Assembly (NCBI RefSeq): GCF_014652235.1
Contig: NZ_BMYK01000008.1
Coordinates: 124,001-188,000 of the forward strand
Length of the DNA: 64,000 nt
Reading direction: 5' to 3'
Origin: Pseudorhodoferax aquiterrae
GTDB taxonomy: Bacteria; Pseudomonadota; Gammaproteobacteria; Burkholderiales; Burkholderiaceae_C
Shown: positions 1-11,800 of the stretch, in pieces
How positions within the stretch are numbered: the first letter of the stretch is position 1
Layout of the letters: each line of letters opens with the position of its first letter
Made by a program: the position numbers and the translations under genes
Notes under the pieces: generated by a model
Databases searched by the model: none
Seen by the model: the letters and a program-made list of their open reading frames with translations, nothing else
What the model was told of the DNA's origin: nothing

Positions 1-274
1 CATCGCCGGCGACGTTGGCCTTGAACAGCTCGCCCACGGCCGGGTCGGCACTGATCGCCGAAGCCATGCTGCGAATGACGGCCGCTTCGGTGAGGCCCTT
101 CCAGAGCATGGATTGCTCGATCAGGGCGTTCGCCGCCGTCATGGCCGCCAGGGATTGCCGGTACGCCTTGCCGGCGCCGTACAGCGTGAAGCCGCCGAGC
201 GCCACGACGGCGAGCAACAGCAGCAACAGGGTGGACCAGAGCTTGTGCGCAACGCGCAGGCGGTTGAAGAACAT
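1..274 (-). CDS. Methyl-accepting chemotaxis protein, N-terminal part (cut by window edge)
   Basis: The 91 visible codons start at the ATG on the minus strand and run off the left edge. The peptide opens with a short basic cytoplasmic stretch (MFFNRLRVAHKLW), then a Leu/Val-rich membrane helix at about residues 14-36, then an Ala-rich periplasmic segment. This is the usual opening of a Tar-type chemoreceptor in this group; the ligand-binding, HAMP and signalling domains lie outside the window, so the assignment rests on the N-terminus alone. A sigma70-like promoter is visible about 100 bp upstream. Two complete chemoreceptors occur elsewhere in the window (22.8 and 41.3 kb) with similar N-termini. 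A sensor kinase or diguanylate cyclase with the same kind of N-terminus is the alternative. Confidence 0.6.
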   Translation of the reverse strand, partial: MFFNRLRVAHKLWSTLLLLLLAVVALGGFTLYGAGKAYRQSLAAMTAANALIEQSMLWKGLTEAAVIRSMASAISADPAVGELFKANVAGD

Positions 275-373
275 GGTTAAAGAGGGGTTGGGCTGCCAGA
301 GCTGAGGTCGACAGGGCGCCACCAGAGGTCCGGTGGCAAGGCGCAGGAGCGGTTACTTGTCTGAAAAATGAAC

Positions 374-401
374 GATATCTGATCGAATTACGCGAAGTCA
401 A
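374..401 (-). promoter_or_regulatory. Putative sigma70 promoter for the leftmost chemoreceptor
   Basis: On the minus strand TTGACT (396-401) and GATATC (374-379) are separated by 16 bp. The element lies about 100 bp upstream of the chemoreceptor start. The rest of the 275-498 gap holds only a short hairpin (318-337, GCCACC paired with GGTGGC) inside the presumed leader. Confidence 0.35.
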
Positions 402-498
402 CGAATCAAATTGCATTCCGTCCCGCTAGCGACTCCGCACAAGCAGCGACGGCCACGGGTGGCTAAGCTGCGGGCCAGCCATCGACAGGAGACATTGC

Positions 499-2298
499 AT
501 GACCATTGCCGCCAAGACCGTTCGCATCGGCGGTGCCTCCGGTTTCTGGGGCGACAGCATGGTGGCGGCACCGCAGCTCGTGCGAGGCGGCCGGCTCGAC
601 TACCTGGTGTTCGACTACCTCGCAGAGACCACCATGGCCATCCTGGCCGCGGCGCGCGCCAGGAAGCCGGAGCTGGGCTATGCGACGGACTTCGTCGACA
701 TCGCGATGAAGTCGGTGCTGGCCGAAGTCAAGCGCCAGCGCATCCGCGTGGTCAGCAATGCCGGTGGCATCCACCCGCAGGCCTGCGCGGCGGCGCTGCA
801 GGCGCTGGCCGCGTCGCAAGGCATCGCGCTGCGCATCGCGGTCGTCGAAGGCGACGACGTGAGCGCGCAGATGCCGGCGCTGCGCGCGGCCGGCACGCGC
901 GACATGTTCACGGGCGAGGCCCTGCCCGAGAAGGTGCTGAGCGCCAACGCCTATCTGGGCGCGAAGCCGATCGCCGCGGCGCTCGCAGCCGGTGCCGACG
1001 TGGTCATCACGGGCCGCTGCGTGGACAGCGCCGTGACGTTGGGCGCGCTCATGCACGCGTTCGGCTGGGCCGACGACGACTACGACCGCCTGGCCTCGGG
1101 CAGCCTGGCCGGCCACATCATCGAATGCGGCTGCCAGGCCACGGGCGGCCTGCACACCGACTGGGAGGACGTGCCGGACTGGGCCCACATGGGCTACCCG
1201 GTCGTGGAATGCAGCGCCGACGGCAGCTTCGTCGTGACCAAGCCCGCGGGCACGGGCGGCAGCATGCTGCGCGCCAACGTGGCCGAGCAGCTGCTCTACG
1301 AGATCGGCGACCCGGGCGACTACCAGCTGCCCGATGTGCGCTGCGACTTCCGCTTCGTCGAAATCACCCAGCTGGATGCGGAACGCGTGCAGGTGGGCCC
1401 GGCCCGCGGCCGCGCGCCGACGCCGCACTACAAGGTCTCGGCCACGCAGCTGGACGGCTTTCGCTGCGCCAGCAGCATGGTGTTCATCGGCATCGATGCG
1501 GCGAAGAAGGCGCGCCGCACGGGCGAAGCCATCTTCGAGCGCACGGGCGAGATCCTCAAGGCCCAGGGCCAGCCCCCCTACACCTCGACCTACCTCGAGG
1601 TGCTGGGCGCCGAGACGCTGTACGGCCCGCATGCGCGCACGGCAGCGGCGCGCGAGGTGATGCTGCGCGTGGTCGCCAACCATCCCGACAAGAACGCGCT
1701 GGCCCTGTTCGCGCGCGAGATCGCGCCGGCTGGCACCTCCTGGGCGCCCGGCACGACCAGCCCGGGCGGCGGCCGGCCTGCGGTGTCGCCGCTGGTCAAG
1801 CCCTTCGCCTTCCTGCTGGACAAGGGCGCGGTGCCGGTCGCCCTGTGGCTGGACGGCCAGCGGCAGACCGTAGAGGTGCGAGCCGGCACGGACCAGGATG
1901 CAACCGTGGCTGCGCCGCAGCCGCCGGCCTGGCAAGAGCCCGACGAGCCGTCGGAAGAACTGCGCCTGATCGATCTCGCCTGGGCCCGCAGCGGGGACAA
2001 GGGCGACATCTCCAACATCGGCATCGTGGCGCGCCGGCCCGAATGGCTGCCGCTGCTGTGGGACCGGCTCACGCCGGACGTGGTGGCGGCCTACTTCGCC
2101 CACTTGGTGCACGGCCGCATCGAACGTTTCTACCTGCCTGGCATCGCCGCCATGAACCTGCTGCTGCACGCCGCGCTGGACGGCGGCGGCCCCTCGTCCA
2201 TGCGCATGGACCCGCTGGGCAAGGGCATGGCGCAGATGCTGCTGGACATCCGCATCCCGGTGCCGGCCAGCGTGGCGCGCGCGGCCCGGCGCCACTGA
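499..2298 (+). CDS. AtuA-family (DUF1446) protein with C-terminal AtuA-like domain
   Basis: A 599-residue protein of the acyclic terpene utilisation AtuA family. The large N-terminal domain (about residues 5-460) shows the family's GGASGFWGDS opening, the SNAGGIHP stretch near residue 92 and ITGRCVDSA near residue 172. A linker follows, then the smaller AtuA-like C-terminal domain (about 490-585) with WARSGDKGDISN. Biochemical activity is not established for most of the family; members sit in acyl-CoA and terpenoid catabolic clusters, but no such partner genes are next to this copy. The start is supported by an AGGAG 7 bp upstream. A strong hairpin follows the stop codon. The gene appears to be monocistronic. 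Confidence 0.85.
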   Translation: MTIAAKTVRIGGASGFWGDSMVAAPQLVRGGRLDYLVFDYLAETTMAILAAARARKPELGYATDFVDIAMKSVLAEVKRQRIRVVSNAGGIHPQACAAALQALAASQGIALRIAVVEGDDVSAQMPALRAAGTRDMFTGEALPEKVLSANAYLGAKPIAAALAAGADVVITGRCVDSAVTLGALMHAFGWADDDYDRLASGSLAGHIIECGCQATGGLHTDWEDVPDWAHMGYPVVECSADGSFVVTKPAGTGGSMLRANVAEQLLYEIGDPGDYQLPDVRCDFRFVEITQLDAERVQVGPARGRAPTPHYKVSATQLDGFRCASSMVFIGIDAAKKARRTGEAIFERTGEILKAQGQPPYTSTYLEVLGAETLYGPHARTAAAREVMLRVVANHPDKNALALFAREIAPAGTSWAPGTTSPGGGRPAVSPLVKPFAFLLDKGAVPVALWLDGQRQTVEVRAGTDQDATVAAPQPPAWQEPDEPSEELRLIDLAWARSGDKGDISNIGIVARRPEWLPLLWDRLTPDVVAAYFAHLVHGRIERFYLPGIAAMNLLLHAALDGGGPSSMRMDPLGKGMAQMLLDIRIPVPASVARAARRH

Positions 2299-2310
2299 AG
2301 CCGCCAAAGA

Positions 2311-2345
2311 AAAAAGGCCTTGCGACGAATCGCAAGGCCTTTCGT
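2311..2345. terminator. Bidirectional rho-independent terminator between atuA-like gene and tRNA-Gly array
   Basis: A perfect 12-bp stem (2313-2324 with 2331-2342) encloses a 6-nt loop. It is flanked by a run of A on the left and T on the right, so it can end both the plus-strand atuA-like transcript and the minus-strand tRNA-Gly transcript. Confidence 0.85.
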
Positions 2346-2346
2346 T

Positions 2347-2422
2347 TGGAGCGGGAAAAGAGTCTCGAACTCTCGACCTCAACCTTGGCAAGGTTGCGCT
2401 CTACCAACTGAGCTATTCCCGC
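2347..2422 (-). tRNA. tRNA-Gly (anticodon GCC), copy 3 of 3 in transcription order
   Basis: A 76-nt cloverleaf with GCGGGAA / TTCCCGC acceptor stem, TTGCCAA anticodon loop and encoded CCA. It is identical in sequence to the two neighbouring copies and lies just upstream of the terminator hairpin. Confidence 0.97.
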
Positions 2423-2471
2423 ATCGTCTCTTCACTGCCGCAGAGCGATGCTCTCTCTGCGGCGTTCTCAC

Positions 2472-2547
2472 TGGAGCGGGAAAAGAGTCTCGAACTCTCG
2501 ACCTCAACCTTGGCAAGGTTGCGCTCTACCAACTGAGCTATTCCCGC
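2472..2547 (-). tRNA. tRNA-Gly (anticodon GCC), copy 2 of 3
   Basis: The same 76-nt cloverleaf as its neighbours, with CCA encoded. Its start-to-start distance to both neighbours is exactly 125 bp. Confidence 0.97.
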
Positions 2548-2596
2548 ATCGTCTCTTCGCTGCCGCAGAGCGATGCCCTCTCTACGGCGTTCTAAC

Positions 2597-2672
2597 TGGA
2601 GCGGGAAAAGAGTCTCGAACTCTCGACCTCAACCTTGGCAAGGTTGCGCTCTACCAACTGAGCTATTCCCGC
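2597..2672 (-). tRNA. tRNA-Gly (anticodon GCC), copy 1 of 3
   Basis: The first copy in transcription order, with the same cloverleaf and encoded CCA. A near-consensus sigma70 promoter begins 11 bp upstream. Confidence 0.97.
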
Positions 2673-2682
2673 GAAGCCTCAG

Positions 2683-2712
2683 ATTATAGGCTAAAAATCC
2701 CTCTTCCGGCAA
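2683..2712 (-). promoter_or_regulatory. sigma70 promoter of the tRNA-Gly array
   Basis: On the minus strand TTGCCG (2707-2712) and a perfect TATAAT (2683-2688) are 18 bp apart, just upstream of the first tRNA-Gly and inside the 61-bp gap after lon. Read-through from lon is also possible, since no terminator is seen after lon. Confidence 0.8.
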
Positions 2713-2733
2713 GCTTTCCTGAAATTTTCGATC

Positions 2734-5166
<2,433 letters not shown>

Positions 5167-5191
5167 CGGAATCCTTTGTGTGACCCAGCGA

Positions 5192-5219
5192 ATATGGTCG
5201 CCGACCTCACATTTTCAAC
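5192..5219 (-). promoter_or_regulatory. sigma32-like heat-shock promoter of lon
   Basis: On the minus strand GTTGAAA (5213-5219) matches the -35 CTTGAAA at 6 of 7 positions. After 13 bp comes GACCATAT (5192-5199), 6 of 8 to the -10 CCCCATNT. The spacing is as in Escherichia coli heat-shock promoters, and lon is a classical member of that regulon. Confidence 0.65.
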
Positions 5220-5222
5220 CCG

Positions 5223-5238
5223 TGCCGCGCGCGGCACA
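5223..5238. other. GC palindrome between clpX and lon
   Basis: A perfect 16-bp palindrome, GTGCCGCG followed by CGCGGCAC, lies between the clpX stop and the lon promoter. It lacks a U-tract, so it is at most a weak terminator or a processing or 3'-end stabilising structure for the clpX transcript. Confidence 0.4.
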
Positions 5239-5288
5239 GGAGAGGTTGAACAATGCCGGCACCGCCTGGGCGGACACCGGCCGCACGG

Positions 5289-6554
5289 TCAGGCTTTCTT
5301 GGCCGCTTCGCGGTAGACCAGCAGCGGCGCCTTGTTCTCTTCGATGGTGGACTCGTCCACGACCACCTTGTCGACGTTGGTCTGGTTCGGCAGGTCGAAC
5401 ATCGTGTCGATCAACGACAGCTCGAGGATGGAGCGCAGGCCGCGTGCGCCGGTCTTGCGCGCCAGCGCCTTGCGGGCGATGGCCTTGAGCGCCGCGGGGC
5501 GGATCTCCAGGTCCACGTCTTCCATCGACAGGAGCTTGGCGTACTGCTTGACGAGCGCGTTCTTGGGCTCGGTCAGGATCTGCACCAGCGCGTCTTCGCT
5601 GAGCTCCGCCAGCGTGGCGACGACCGGCATGCGACCGACCAGCTCGGGGATCAGGCCGAACTTGATCAGGTCTTCGGGCTCGACCTCGCGGAACACCTCG
5701 GTCAGTGCCCGCTCCTGCTTGCTCTTGACCGCCGCACCAAAGCCGATGCCGGACGATTCCTGGCGGCTTTCGATGACCTTCTCGAGGCCCGCGAACGCGC
5801 CGCCGCAGATGAACAGGATGTTGGTCGTGTCGATCTGCAGGAAGTCCTGGTTCGGGTGCTTGCGTCCGCCCTGCGGCGGCACGCTGGCCATGGTGCCTTC
5901 GATGAGCTTGAGCAGCGCCTGCTGCACGCCCTCGCCCGACACATCGCGCGTGATCGAGGGGTTGTCGGACTTGCGCGAGATCTTGTCGATCTCGTCGATG
6001 TAGACGATGCCGCGCTGGGCCCGCTCGACGTCGTAGTTGCAGCTCTGCAGCAGCTTGGCGACGATGTTCTCCACATCCTCGCCGACGTAGCCGGCCTCGG
6101 TCAGCGTGGTAGCGTCGGCCATCACGAAGGGCACGTCCAGCATGCGCGCGAGCGTCTGCGCGAGCAGCGTCTTGCCAGAACCCGTGGGGCCGATCAGGAG
6201 GATGTTGCTCTTGGAGAGCTCGACCTCGTCCTTCTTGGCCTTGTCCTTGTAGCGCAGGCGCTTGTAGTGGTTGTAGACCGCCACCGACAGCGTGCGCTTG
6301 GCGACCTCCTGGCCTACCACATAGTTGTCCAGGTTGTTCTTGATCTCCAGCGGCGTCGGCAGGTCGCCCCGGCCCTCGCGCGCCTCGCCGGCGGCGGGCA
6401 CCTCGTCGCGGATGATCTCGTTGCACAGGTCGATGCACTCGTCGCAGATGAACACGGACGGTCCTGCGATGAGTTTCTTCACCTCGTGCTGGCTCTTCCC
6501 GCAAAACGAGCAGTACAGGGTCTTTTCGCTGGAGGAGCCTTTTTTCTCGGCCAT
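5289..6554 (-). CDS. clpX: ATP-dependent Clp protease ATP-binding subunit ClpX
   Basis: A 421-residue AAA+ unfoldase that recognises tagged substrates and feeds them to ClpP. The N-terminal C4 zinc-binding domain is intact (Cys15, Cys18, Cys37, Cys40). The AAA+ module has Walker A GPTGSGKT near residue 122 and Walker B IDEIDK. The IGF-type loop that docks on ClpP (SGIGFGA) is present. It lies 114 bp downstream of clpP, from which it is separated by a terminator-like hairpin, so its expression may depend on read-through or on its own start site. Confidence 0.98.
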   Translation of the reverse strand: MAEKKGSSSEKTLYCSFCGKSQHEVKKLIAGPSVFICDECIDLCNEIIRDEVPAAGEAREGRGDLPTPLEIKNNLDNYVVGQEVAKRTLSVAVYNHYKRLRYKDKAKKDEVELSKSNILLIGPTGSGKTLLAQTLARMLDVPFVMADATTLTEAGYVGEDVENIVAKLLQSCNYDVERAQRGIVYIDEIDKISRKSDNPSITRDVSGEGVQQALLKLIEGTMASVPPQGGRKHPNQDFLQIDTTNILFICGGAFAGLEKVIESRQESSGIGFGAAVKSKQERALTEVFREVEPEDLIKFGLIPELVGRMPVVATLAELSEDALVQILTEPKNALVKQYAKLLSMEDVDLEIRPAALKAIARKALARKTGARGLRSILELSLIDTMFDLPNQTNVDKVVVDESTIEENKAPLLVYREAAKKA

Positions 6555-6598
6555 GGGGCAATGCCTTCTAAAAGACGTTGGGCAATGATAACCAAACG

Positions 6599-6633
6599 AA
6601 AAACGGCGCCTTCCACCAAAAAAGGCGCCGTTC
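6599..6633 (-). terminator. Hairpin with U-tract between clpP and clpX
   Basis: An 11-bp stem (6603-6613 with 6623-6633, AACGGCGCCTT type) with a 9-nt loop is followed on the minus strand by a T-rich run. It is a credible intrinsic terminator or attenuator after clpP, which would make ClpP more abundant than ClpX. Confidence 0.7.
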
Positions 6634-6668
6634 TCCGCGCAATCCGCGCGGCTGTCGCGGGAGCCGGA

Positions 6669-7289
6669 TCAGGGCCGGCGCGAGATCACCTGGTCGACGA
6701 TGCCGTAGTCCTTGGCTTCGTCGGCCGTCATGAAGTAGTCGCGCTCGGTGTCGTGCTTGACCTTGTCCAGCGGCTGGCCGGTGCGCTCGGCCATGATCTT
6801 GTTCATCTGGTCCTTGGTGCGCAGGATGTCGCGCGCATGGATCTCGATGTCCGTGGCCTGGCCGCGGGCGCCGCCCAGCACCTGGTGGATCATGATCTTG
6901 GAGTTGGGCAGCGAGAAGCGCTTGCCCTTGGCACCGGCCGCCAGCAGGAAGGCACCCATGCTGGCCGCGAAGCCCACGCACAGCGTGGACACGTCGGGCT
7001 TGATGAACTGCATGGTGTCGTAGATGGCCATGCCGGCCGTCACGCTGCCACCGGGCGAGTTGATGTAGAACGAGATGTCCTTGTCGGGGTTCTCGCTCTC
7101 CAGGAACAGCAGCTGCGCCACCACCAGGTTGGCAGTCTGGTCGTTGACTTCGCCCACCAGGAAGATCACGCGCTCTTTCAGCAGGCGCGAGTAGATGTCG
7201 TAGGAACGCTCGCCGCGGCCCGACTGCTCGATCACCATCGGAACCATGCCCAGGTTCTGGGTCTCGAGCGAACTGTTGTGGATGGCCAT
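6669..7289 (-). CDS. clpP: ATP-dependent Clp protease proteolytic subunit ClpP
   Basis: A 206-residue serine peptidase that forms the double-heptamer proteolytic chamber used by ClpX and ClpA. The catalytic Ser110 is in GFAASMGA and His135 in MIHQVLGG; the oxyanion-hole glycines (SPGGS) are present. I choose the ATG at 7289 because a CCGGAGA ribosome-binding site stands 4-10 bp ahead and the length then fits the family; an in-frame ATG at 7322 would add 11 residues. It is in an operon with tig upstream (72-bp gap) and clpX downstream. Confidence 0.97.
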   Translation of the reverse strand: MAIHNSSLETQNLGMVPMVIEQSGRGERSYDIYSRLLKERVIFLVGEVNDQTANLVVAQLLFLESENPDKDISFYINSPGGSVTAGMAIYDTMQFIKPDVSTLCVGFAASMGAFLLAAGAKGKRFSLPNSKIMIHQVLGGARGQATDIEIHARDILRTKDQMNKIMAERTGQPLDKVKHDTERDYFMTADEAKDYGIVDQVISRRP

Positions 7290-7326
7290 GTTTTCTCCGG
7301 AAATTGGGTTGGCAAGCATCAAGTGG

Positions 7327-7352
7327 GGGCCTTGCGGTGCAACGCAAGGCCC
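7327..7352 (-). other. Hairpin in the tig-clpP intergenic space
   Basis: A 10-bp perfect stem (7327-7336 with 7343-7352, GGGCCTTGCG type) has a 6-nt loop and no U-tract. It could be an RNase processing site or a stabiliser separating the tig and clpP messages rather than a terminator. Confidence 0.5.
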
Positions 7353-7361
7353 ACCGGGGCA

Positions 7362-8675
7362 TCAGCCCTGCTGCGCCATCAGTTCGTCGAAGCCGATCGC
7401 CTTGTCGGTGACCTTGGCCTGGGCCAGCACGTAGTCGGTCACGTTGTTCTCGATCACGGCGGCTTCCACGTCGGCCAGGCGCTGGCGGTCGCCGTAGTAC
7501 CAGCGCACCACGTCTTCCGGCTTCTCGTAGCTGGCAGCCAGGTCGTCGATGTGGGCCTTGATCTGCTCGGGCTTGGCCATCAGCGCGTTCTTCTTCACCA
7601 GCTCGGCCACCACCAGGCCCAGGCGCACGCGGCGCTCGGCCTGCGGACGCACGATCTCTTCGGGGATCGGCGCCTTGTCGGCGTCCTTGAGGCCGCGCTG
7701 CTTGAGGTCGGCACGCGTGCTCTCGATCATGCGGCCGATCTCGGCCTGCACGCTGGCGTTGGGCAGGTCCAGCTCGGCCTTGGTCAGCAGCGCGTCCATG
7801 ACGGCCTGCTTGTTGCGGGCCAGCAGGCGGAACTTGACTTCACGCTCCAGGTTCTTGCGGATGTCGGCGCGCAGGCCGGCCACCGTGCCGTCGGCGATGC
7901 CCAGGGACTTGGCCAGCGCGTCGTCGACTTCGGGCATGTGGCCGGCTTCGATCTTCTTGACCGTGACCAGGAAATCGGCCTGCTTGCCGGCCACGTCCTT
8001 GCCGTGGTAGTCGGCCGGGAAGGCCAGCGGGAAGGTGCGGCTCTCGCCGGCCTTCATGCCGCGCACGGCGTCTTCGAACTCCTTGAGCATCTGGCCTTCG
8101 CCGACCACGTACTGGAAGTCCTCGGCCTTGCCGCCCTGGAACGGCTCGCCGTCGATCTTGCCTTCGAAGTCGACCGTCACGCGGTCGCCGTCGGCGGCGG
8201 CGGCGTCCTGGGCACGCTGGGCGAAGCTGCGACGCTGCTTGCGCAGGATGTCCAGCGTCTTGTCGATGGCTTCGTCCGTCACTTCGGCGGACAGGCGCTC
8301 GATCTCGGCCGTGGACAGGTCGTTGATGACCACTTCGGGGAAGACTTCGAAGACCGCGTCGAACGCGATTTCACCTTCGGGCGCGCCTTCCTTCTCGCTG
8401 ATGCGCGGCTGGCCGGCCACGCGCAGCTGGGCCTCGTTGGCCGCGGCCGAGAACGCCTCGCCCACCTTGTCGTTCATGACTTCGTAGTGCACCGAGTAGC
8501 CATAGCGTTGGGCGACGACGTTCATCGGCACCTTGCCCGGACGGAAGCCGTCCATCTTCACGGTGCGCGCCAGCTTCTTGAGGCGGTTGTTGACCTCGTT
8601 CTGGATCACATCCACCGGCAGCGACAGGGTGATCTTGCGCTCCAGCTTTTCGAGGTTTTCAACGGTAACGGCCAT
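7362..8675 (-). CDS. tig: Trigger factor (ribosome-associated chaperone and peptidyl-prolyl isomerase)
   Basis: A 437-residue trigger factor, the first chaperone to meet nascent chains at the ribosome exit. The N-terminal ribosome-binding domain carries the signature GFRPGKVP near residue 45. The FKBP-like isomerase domain spans about 160-245 and the C-terminal helical arms fill the rest. The gene opens only 29 bp after the 3' end of a tRNA-Leu gene on the same strand, so it has almost no room for its own promoter and may be co-transcribed with the tRNA. clpP and clpX follow. Confidence 0.97.
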   Translation of the reverse strand: MAVTVENLEKLERKITLSLPVDVIQNEVNNRLKKLARTVKMDGFRPGKVPMNVVAQRYGYSVHYEVMNDKVGEAFSAAANEAQLRVAGQPRISEKEGAPEGEIAFDAVFEVFPEVVINDLSTAEIERLSAEVTDEAIDKTLDILRKQRRSFAQRAQDAAAADGDRVTVDFEGKIDGEPFQGGKAEDFQYVVGEGQMLKEFEDAVRGMKAGESRTFPLAFPADYHGKDVAGKQADFLVTVKKIEAGHMPEVDDALAKSLGIADGTVAGLRADIRKNLEREVKFRLLARNKQAVMDALLTKAELDLPNASVQAEIGRMIESTRADLKQRGLKDADKAPIPEEIVRPQAERRVRLGLVVAELVKKNALMAKPEQIKAHIDDLAASYEKPEDVVRWYYGDRQRLADVEAAVIENNVTDYVLAQAKVTDKAIGFDELMAQQG

Positions 8676-8704
8676 GGTGGTCTCGGGTAAAAGAAATAGG
8701 GGTG

Positions 8705-8791
8705 TGGTGCGCGGGGGGGGACTCGAACCCCCACACCATTGCTGGCGTCAGGACCTAAACCTGGTGCGTCTACCAATTTCGCCACCCGCGC
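8705..8791 (-). tRNA. tRNA-Leu (anticodon UAG)
   Basis: An 87-nt type II tRNA with GCGCGGG acceptor stem, TTTAGGT anticodon loop, a long variable arm and encoded CCA. It stands directly upstream of tig. Confidence 0.97.
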
Positions 8792-8809
8792 AGTCTCGGT
8801 CAACCCGCC

Positions 8810-8838
8810 ATTTTAGCCGGTCGCGCCGAGCCACTTGC
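8810..8838 (-). promoter_or_regulatory. Putative promoter for tRNA-Leu (and perhaps tig-clpP-clpX)
   Basis: A TAAAAT -10 box (8810-8815 on the minus strand) lies 19 bp ahead of the mature tRNA. A -35 is poorly conserved (GCAAGT at the right spacing). Confidence 0.45.
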
Positions 8839-8856
8839 GCGGGCGGCCTGCGCCGC

Positions 8857-11800
8857 TCAGACGCCCAGTGCCGCCGCCCGGGCGCGCTCCTCGTCGGTGG
8901 GCTTCTTCACGCGGAACCAGGCTGCATACATCGCCGGCAGCGACAGCAGTGTGAGCACCGTGGCGACGATCAGGCCGCCCATGATGGCCACGGCCATCGG
9001 GCCCCAGAACACCGAGCGCGAGAGCGGGATCATGGCCAGCACGGCCGCCAGTGCGGTCAGCACGATGGGGCGCAGCCGGCGCACGGCCGATTCCACGATG
9101 GCGTCCCAGGTCGGCACGCCGCGCGCGCGGTCCTGCTCGATCTGGTCGATCAGGATCACCGAGTTGCGCTGGATCATGCCCATCAGCGCGATCACGCCCA
9201 GGAGCGCGACGAAGCCGAACGGCCGGTTCAGCAGCAGCAGCGCGCCGGCCACGCCGGCGATGCCCAGCGGGCCGGTCAGGAACACCAGCATCGCGCGGCT
9301 GAAGCTTTGCAGCTGCAGCATCAGCAGCGTGAAGGTCAGGAACAGCATGATGGGCACGCCCGCGGCGATGGACGAGGAGCCGCGGCTGCTCTCCTCCACC
9401 GCACCGGACACCTGCACCGCATAGCCGCCCGGGCCCTGCTGTTTCCACTGGGCCTCCAGCGCGCGCAACTTGGGCAGCAGCTCCTCGGTCACGGTGGCGC
9501 CTTGCAGGCCTTCCACCACGTCGCTCTGTACGGTGATGGCGTAGTCGCGGTTCTCGCGCCACATCACGCCCGGCTCCCAGCTGAACACCGGCGTGGCGAT
9601 CTGGGTCAGCGGGATCGCCCGGCCCGACGCGGTCGGCACGTAGGCGTTGACGATGTCGGTGATCAGCGCGCGCTCGCTGGCCGGCTGGCGCAGCACGATG
9701 TCGATGAGCTTGTCGTACTCGCGGAACTGGCCCACGGTGGTGCCGGTCAGCGCGATGTTCGCGGTCTGGGCGATGGACTGGCTGGTCACGCCGAGCGCGC
9801 GCGCCTTGGCCTGGTCGATCTCCAGCCGCACGGTCTTGACCGACTCGTTCCAGTTGTCGTTCACGCCGCGCGTGTTCGGGCTCTCGCGCATGGCGGCCTT
9901 GACCTCGTCGGCGCGCTGGCGCAGCAGTTGCGGGTCCGAGCCGACCACGCGGAACTGCACCGGGTACGGCACCGGCGGCCCGTTGGGCAGCAGCTTGACG
10001 CGGCCGCGCACCTCGGGAAACTCCTCGGCCAGCAGCTTGGGCAGGGCCACGCGCAGGCGCTCGCGCACCGGCACGGACTCGGTCAGCACGATGAACTGCG
10101 AGACGTTGGTCTGCGGGAACACCTGGTCCAGCGGCAGATAGAAGCGCGGCACGCCCGAACCCACCCACAGCGTGACCGAACGCACGCCCTGCTCCTGGCG
10201 CAGCCGCTGCTCCACACGCTTGGCGACGGCTTCGTTGGCGGCGAAGGACGAGCCCTCGGGCAGCCACAGATCCACCAGGATCTCGGGCCGGCTTGAATCG
10301 GGGAAGAACTGCTGCTGCACCTTGCCCATGCCCACGATGCCCAGCGCGAACACGCCGACGGTGGCCAGGATGGTCAGCCAGCGGTGCGCCACGCACCAGT
10401 TCACCGACCTGCGGAAGGCGTTGTAGAAGCCCGAGTCGAACATCTCGTGCGGCTGGCCCTGCTCGGCGCCTGCGCCATGGTGGGGCTGGGCCTTGAGCAG
10501 CAGCGTGCCCAGATAGGGCACGAAGTACACCGAGACGAACCAGCTCAGCACCAGCGCGATCACGGTCACCGCGAAGATCGCGAAGGTGTATTCGCCGGTC
10601 ACCGACTTGGCGATGCCGATGGGCAGGAAGCCCACGGCCGTGATCAGCGTGCCCGTCAGCATGGGCATGGCCGTGATCTCGTAGGCGAAGGTCGCGGCAC
10701 GCACCTTGTCGTAGCCCTCCTCCATCTTGCGCACCATCATCTCCACCGCAATGATGGCGTCGTCCACCAGCAGGCCCAGGGCGATGATCAGCGAGCCCAG
10801 CGAGATCTTGTGCAGGCCGATGCCCCAATACCACATGGCCAGGAAGGTCACGGCCAGCACCAGAGGGATCGTGATGCCCACCACCAGGCCCGGCCGGATG
10901 TCGATGTAGTAGCGGCGCAGCAGGCCGTGCTCGCCCGGGCGCCGGTGGAAGCCCAGCGAGATGAAGCTCACGGCCAGCACGATGACCACGGCCTCGATGA
11001 GCACCTTGACGAACTCGTTGACCGAGTTGGACACCGCGCTGGGCTGGTCCTGCACCTGGGCCAGGTGCACGCCGGCCGGCAGGCCCTTCTCGATGTCGGC
11101 GAACGCGGCCTTGAGCGCCTTGCCCAGGCGGATGATGTCGCCGCCCTTGGTCATGGACACACCGAGCGCAATGACTTCGCGCCCGTCGTGCCGCACCTTC
11201 ACGGTGGGCGGATCGACATAGCCGCGCCGGATCTCGGCGATGTCGCCCAGGCGCAGCTGCGCGCCCGAGGGCCCGCGGATCGGCATGTCGCGCAGTTGCT
11301 CGACCGCGCCGAACTGGCCCGTCACGCGCACCTGCACCACGTCCAGCGGCGTCTGGATGGCGCCGGCGCTGGCCACCGCGTTCTGCTGGCGCAGTTGCTC
11401 GAGCACCTGGTTGAAGTCCAGCCCCAGTTGCGCCAGGCGGCGCTGCGAGACCTCGATGAAGACCTTCTCGTCCTGCACGCCGAACAGCTCGACCTTGGCC
11501 ACGTCGGGCACGCGCAGCAGGGTCTGGCGCGCATCGTCGGCGAAGGTCTTGAGTTCGGCGTAGCTGAAGCCGTCCGCCGACAGGGCGTAGATCACGCCAT
11601 AGACATCGCCGAAGTCGTCGTTGAAGAACGGCCCGATCACGCCCTGCGGCAGCTGGTACTGCATGTCGCCGATCTTCTTGCGCACCACGTACCAGAGGTT
11701 GGCCACGTCCTTGGGCGGCGAGTTGTCCTTGAGCTCGAAGATGATCTGCGACTCGCCCGGCTTGGAGTAGCTGCGGATGCGGAAGGCATAGGGCACCTCC

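Larger units (their letters stand above)
2347..2672 (-). repeat. Tandem repeat, 125-bp unit carrying tRNA-Gly
   Basis: Three tRNA copies alternate with two 49-bp spacers (2423-2471 and 2548-2596) that differ at only about four positions. Each spacer contains an inverted repeat (GCCGCAGAG ... CTCTCTGCGGC type) that could fold in the precursor RNA. The unit therefore arose by duplication of tRNA plus spacer. Confidence 0.9.

Noticed and set aside
387-405. FNR-type site ahead of the left chemoreceptor (TTACGCGAAGTCAA)
   Set aside because: The first half-site reads TTA, not TTG, and the GTCAA half is better explained as the -35 of a sigma70 promoter; spacing to the start does not suit class II activation.
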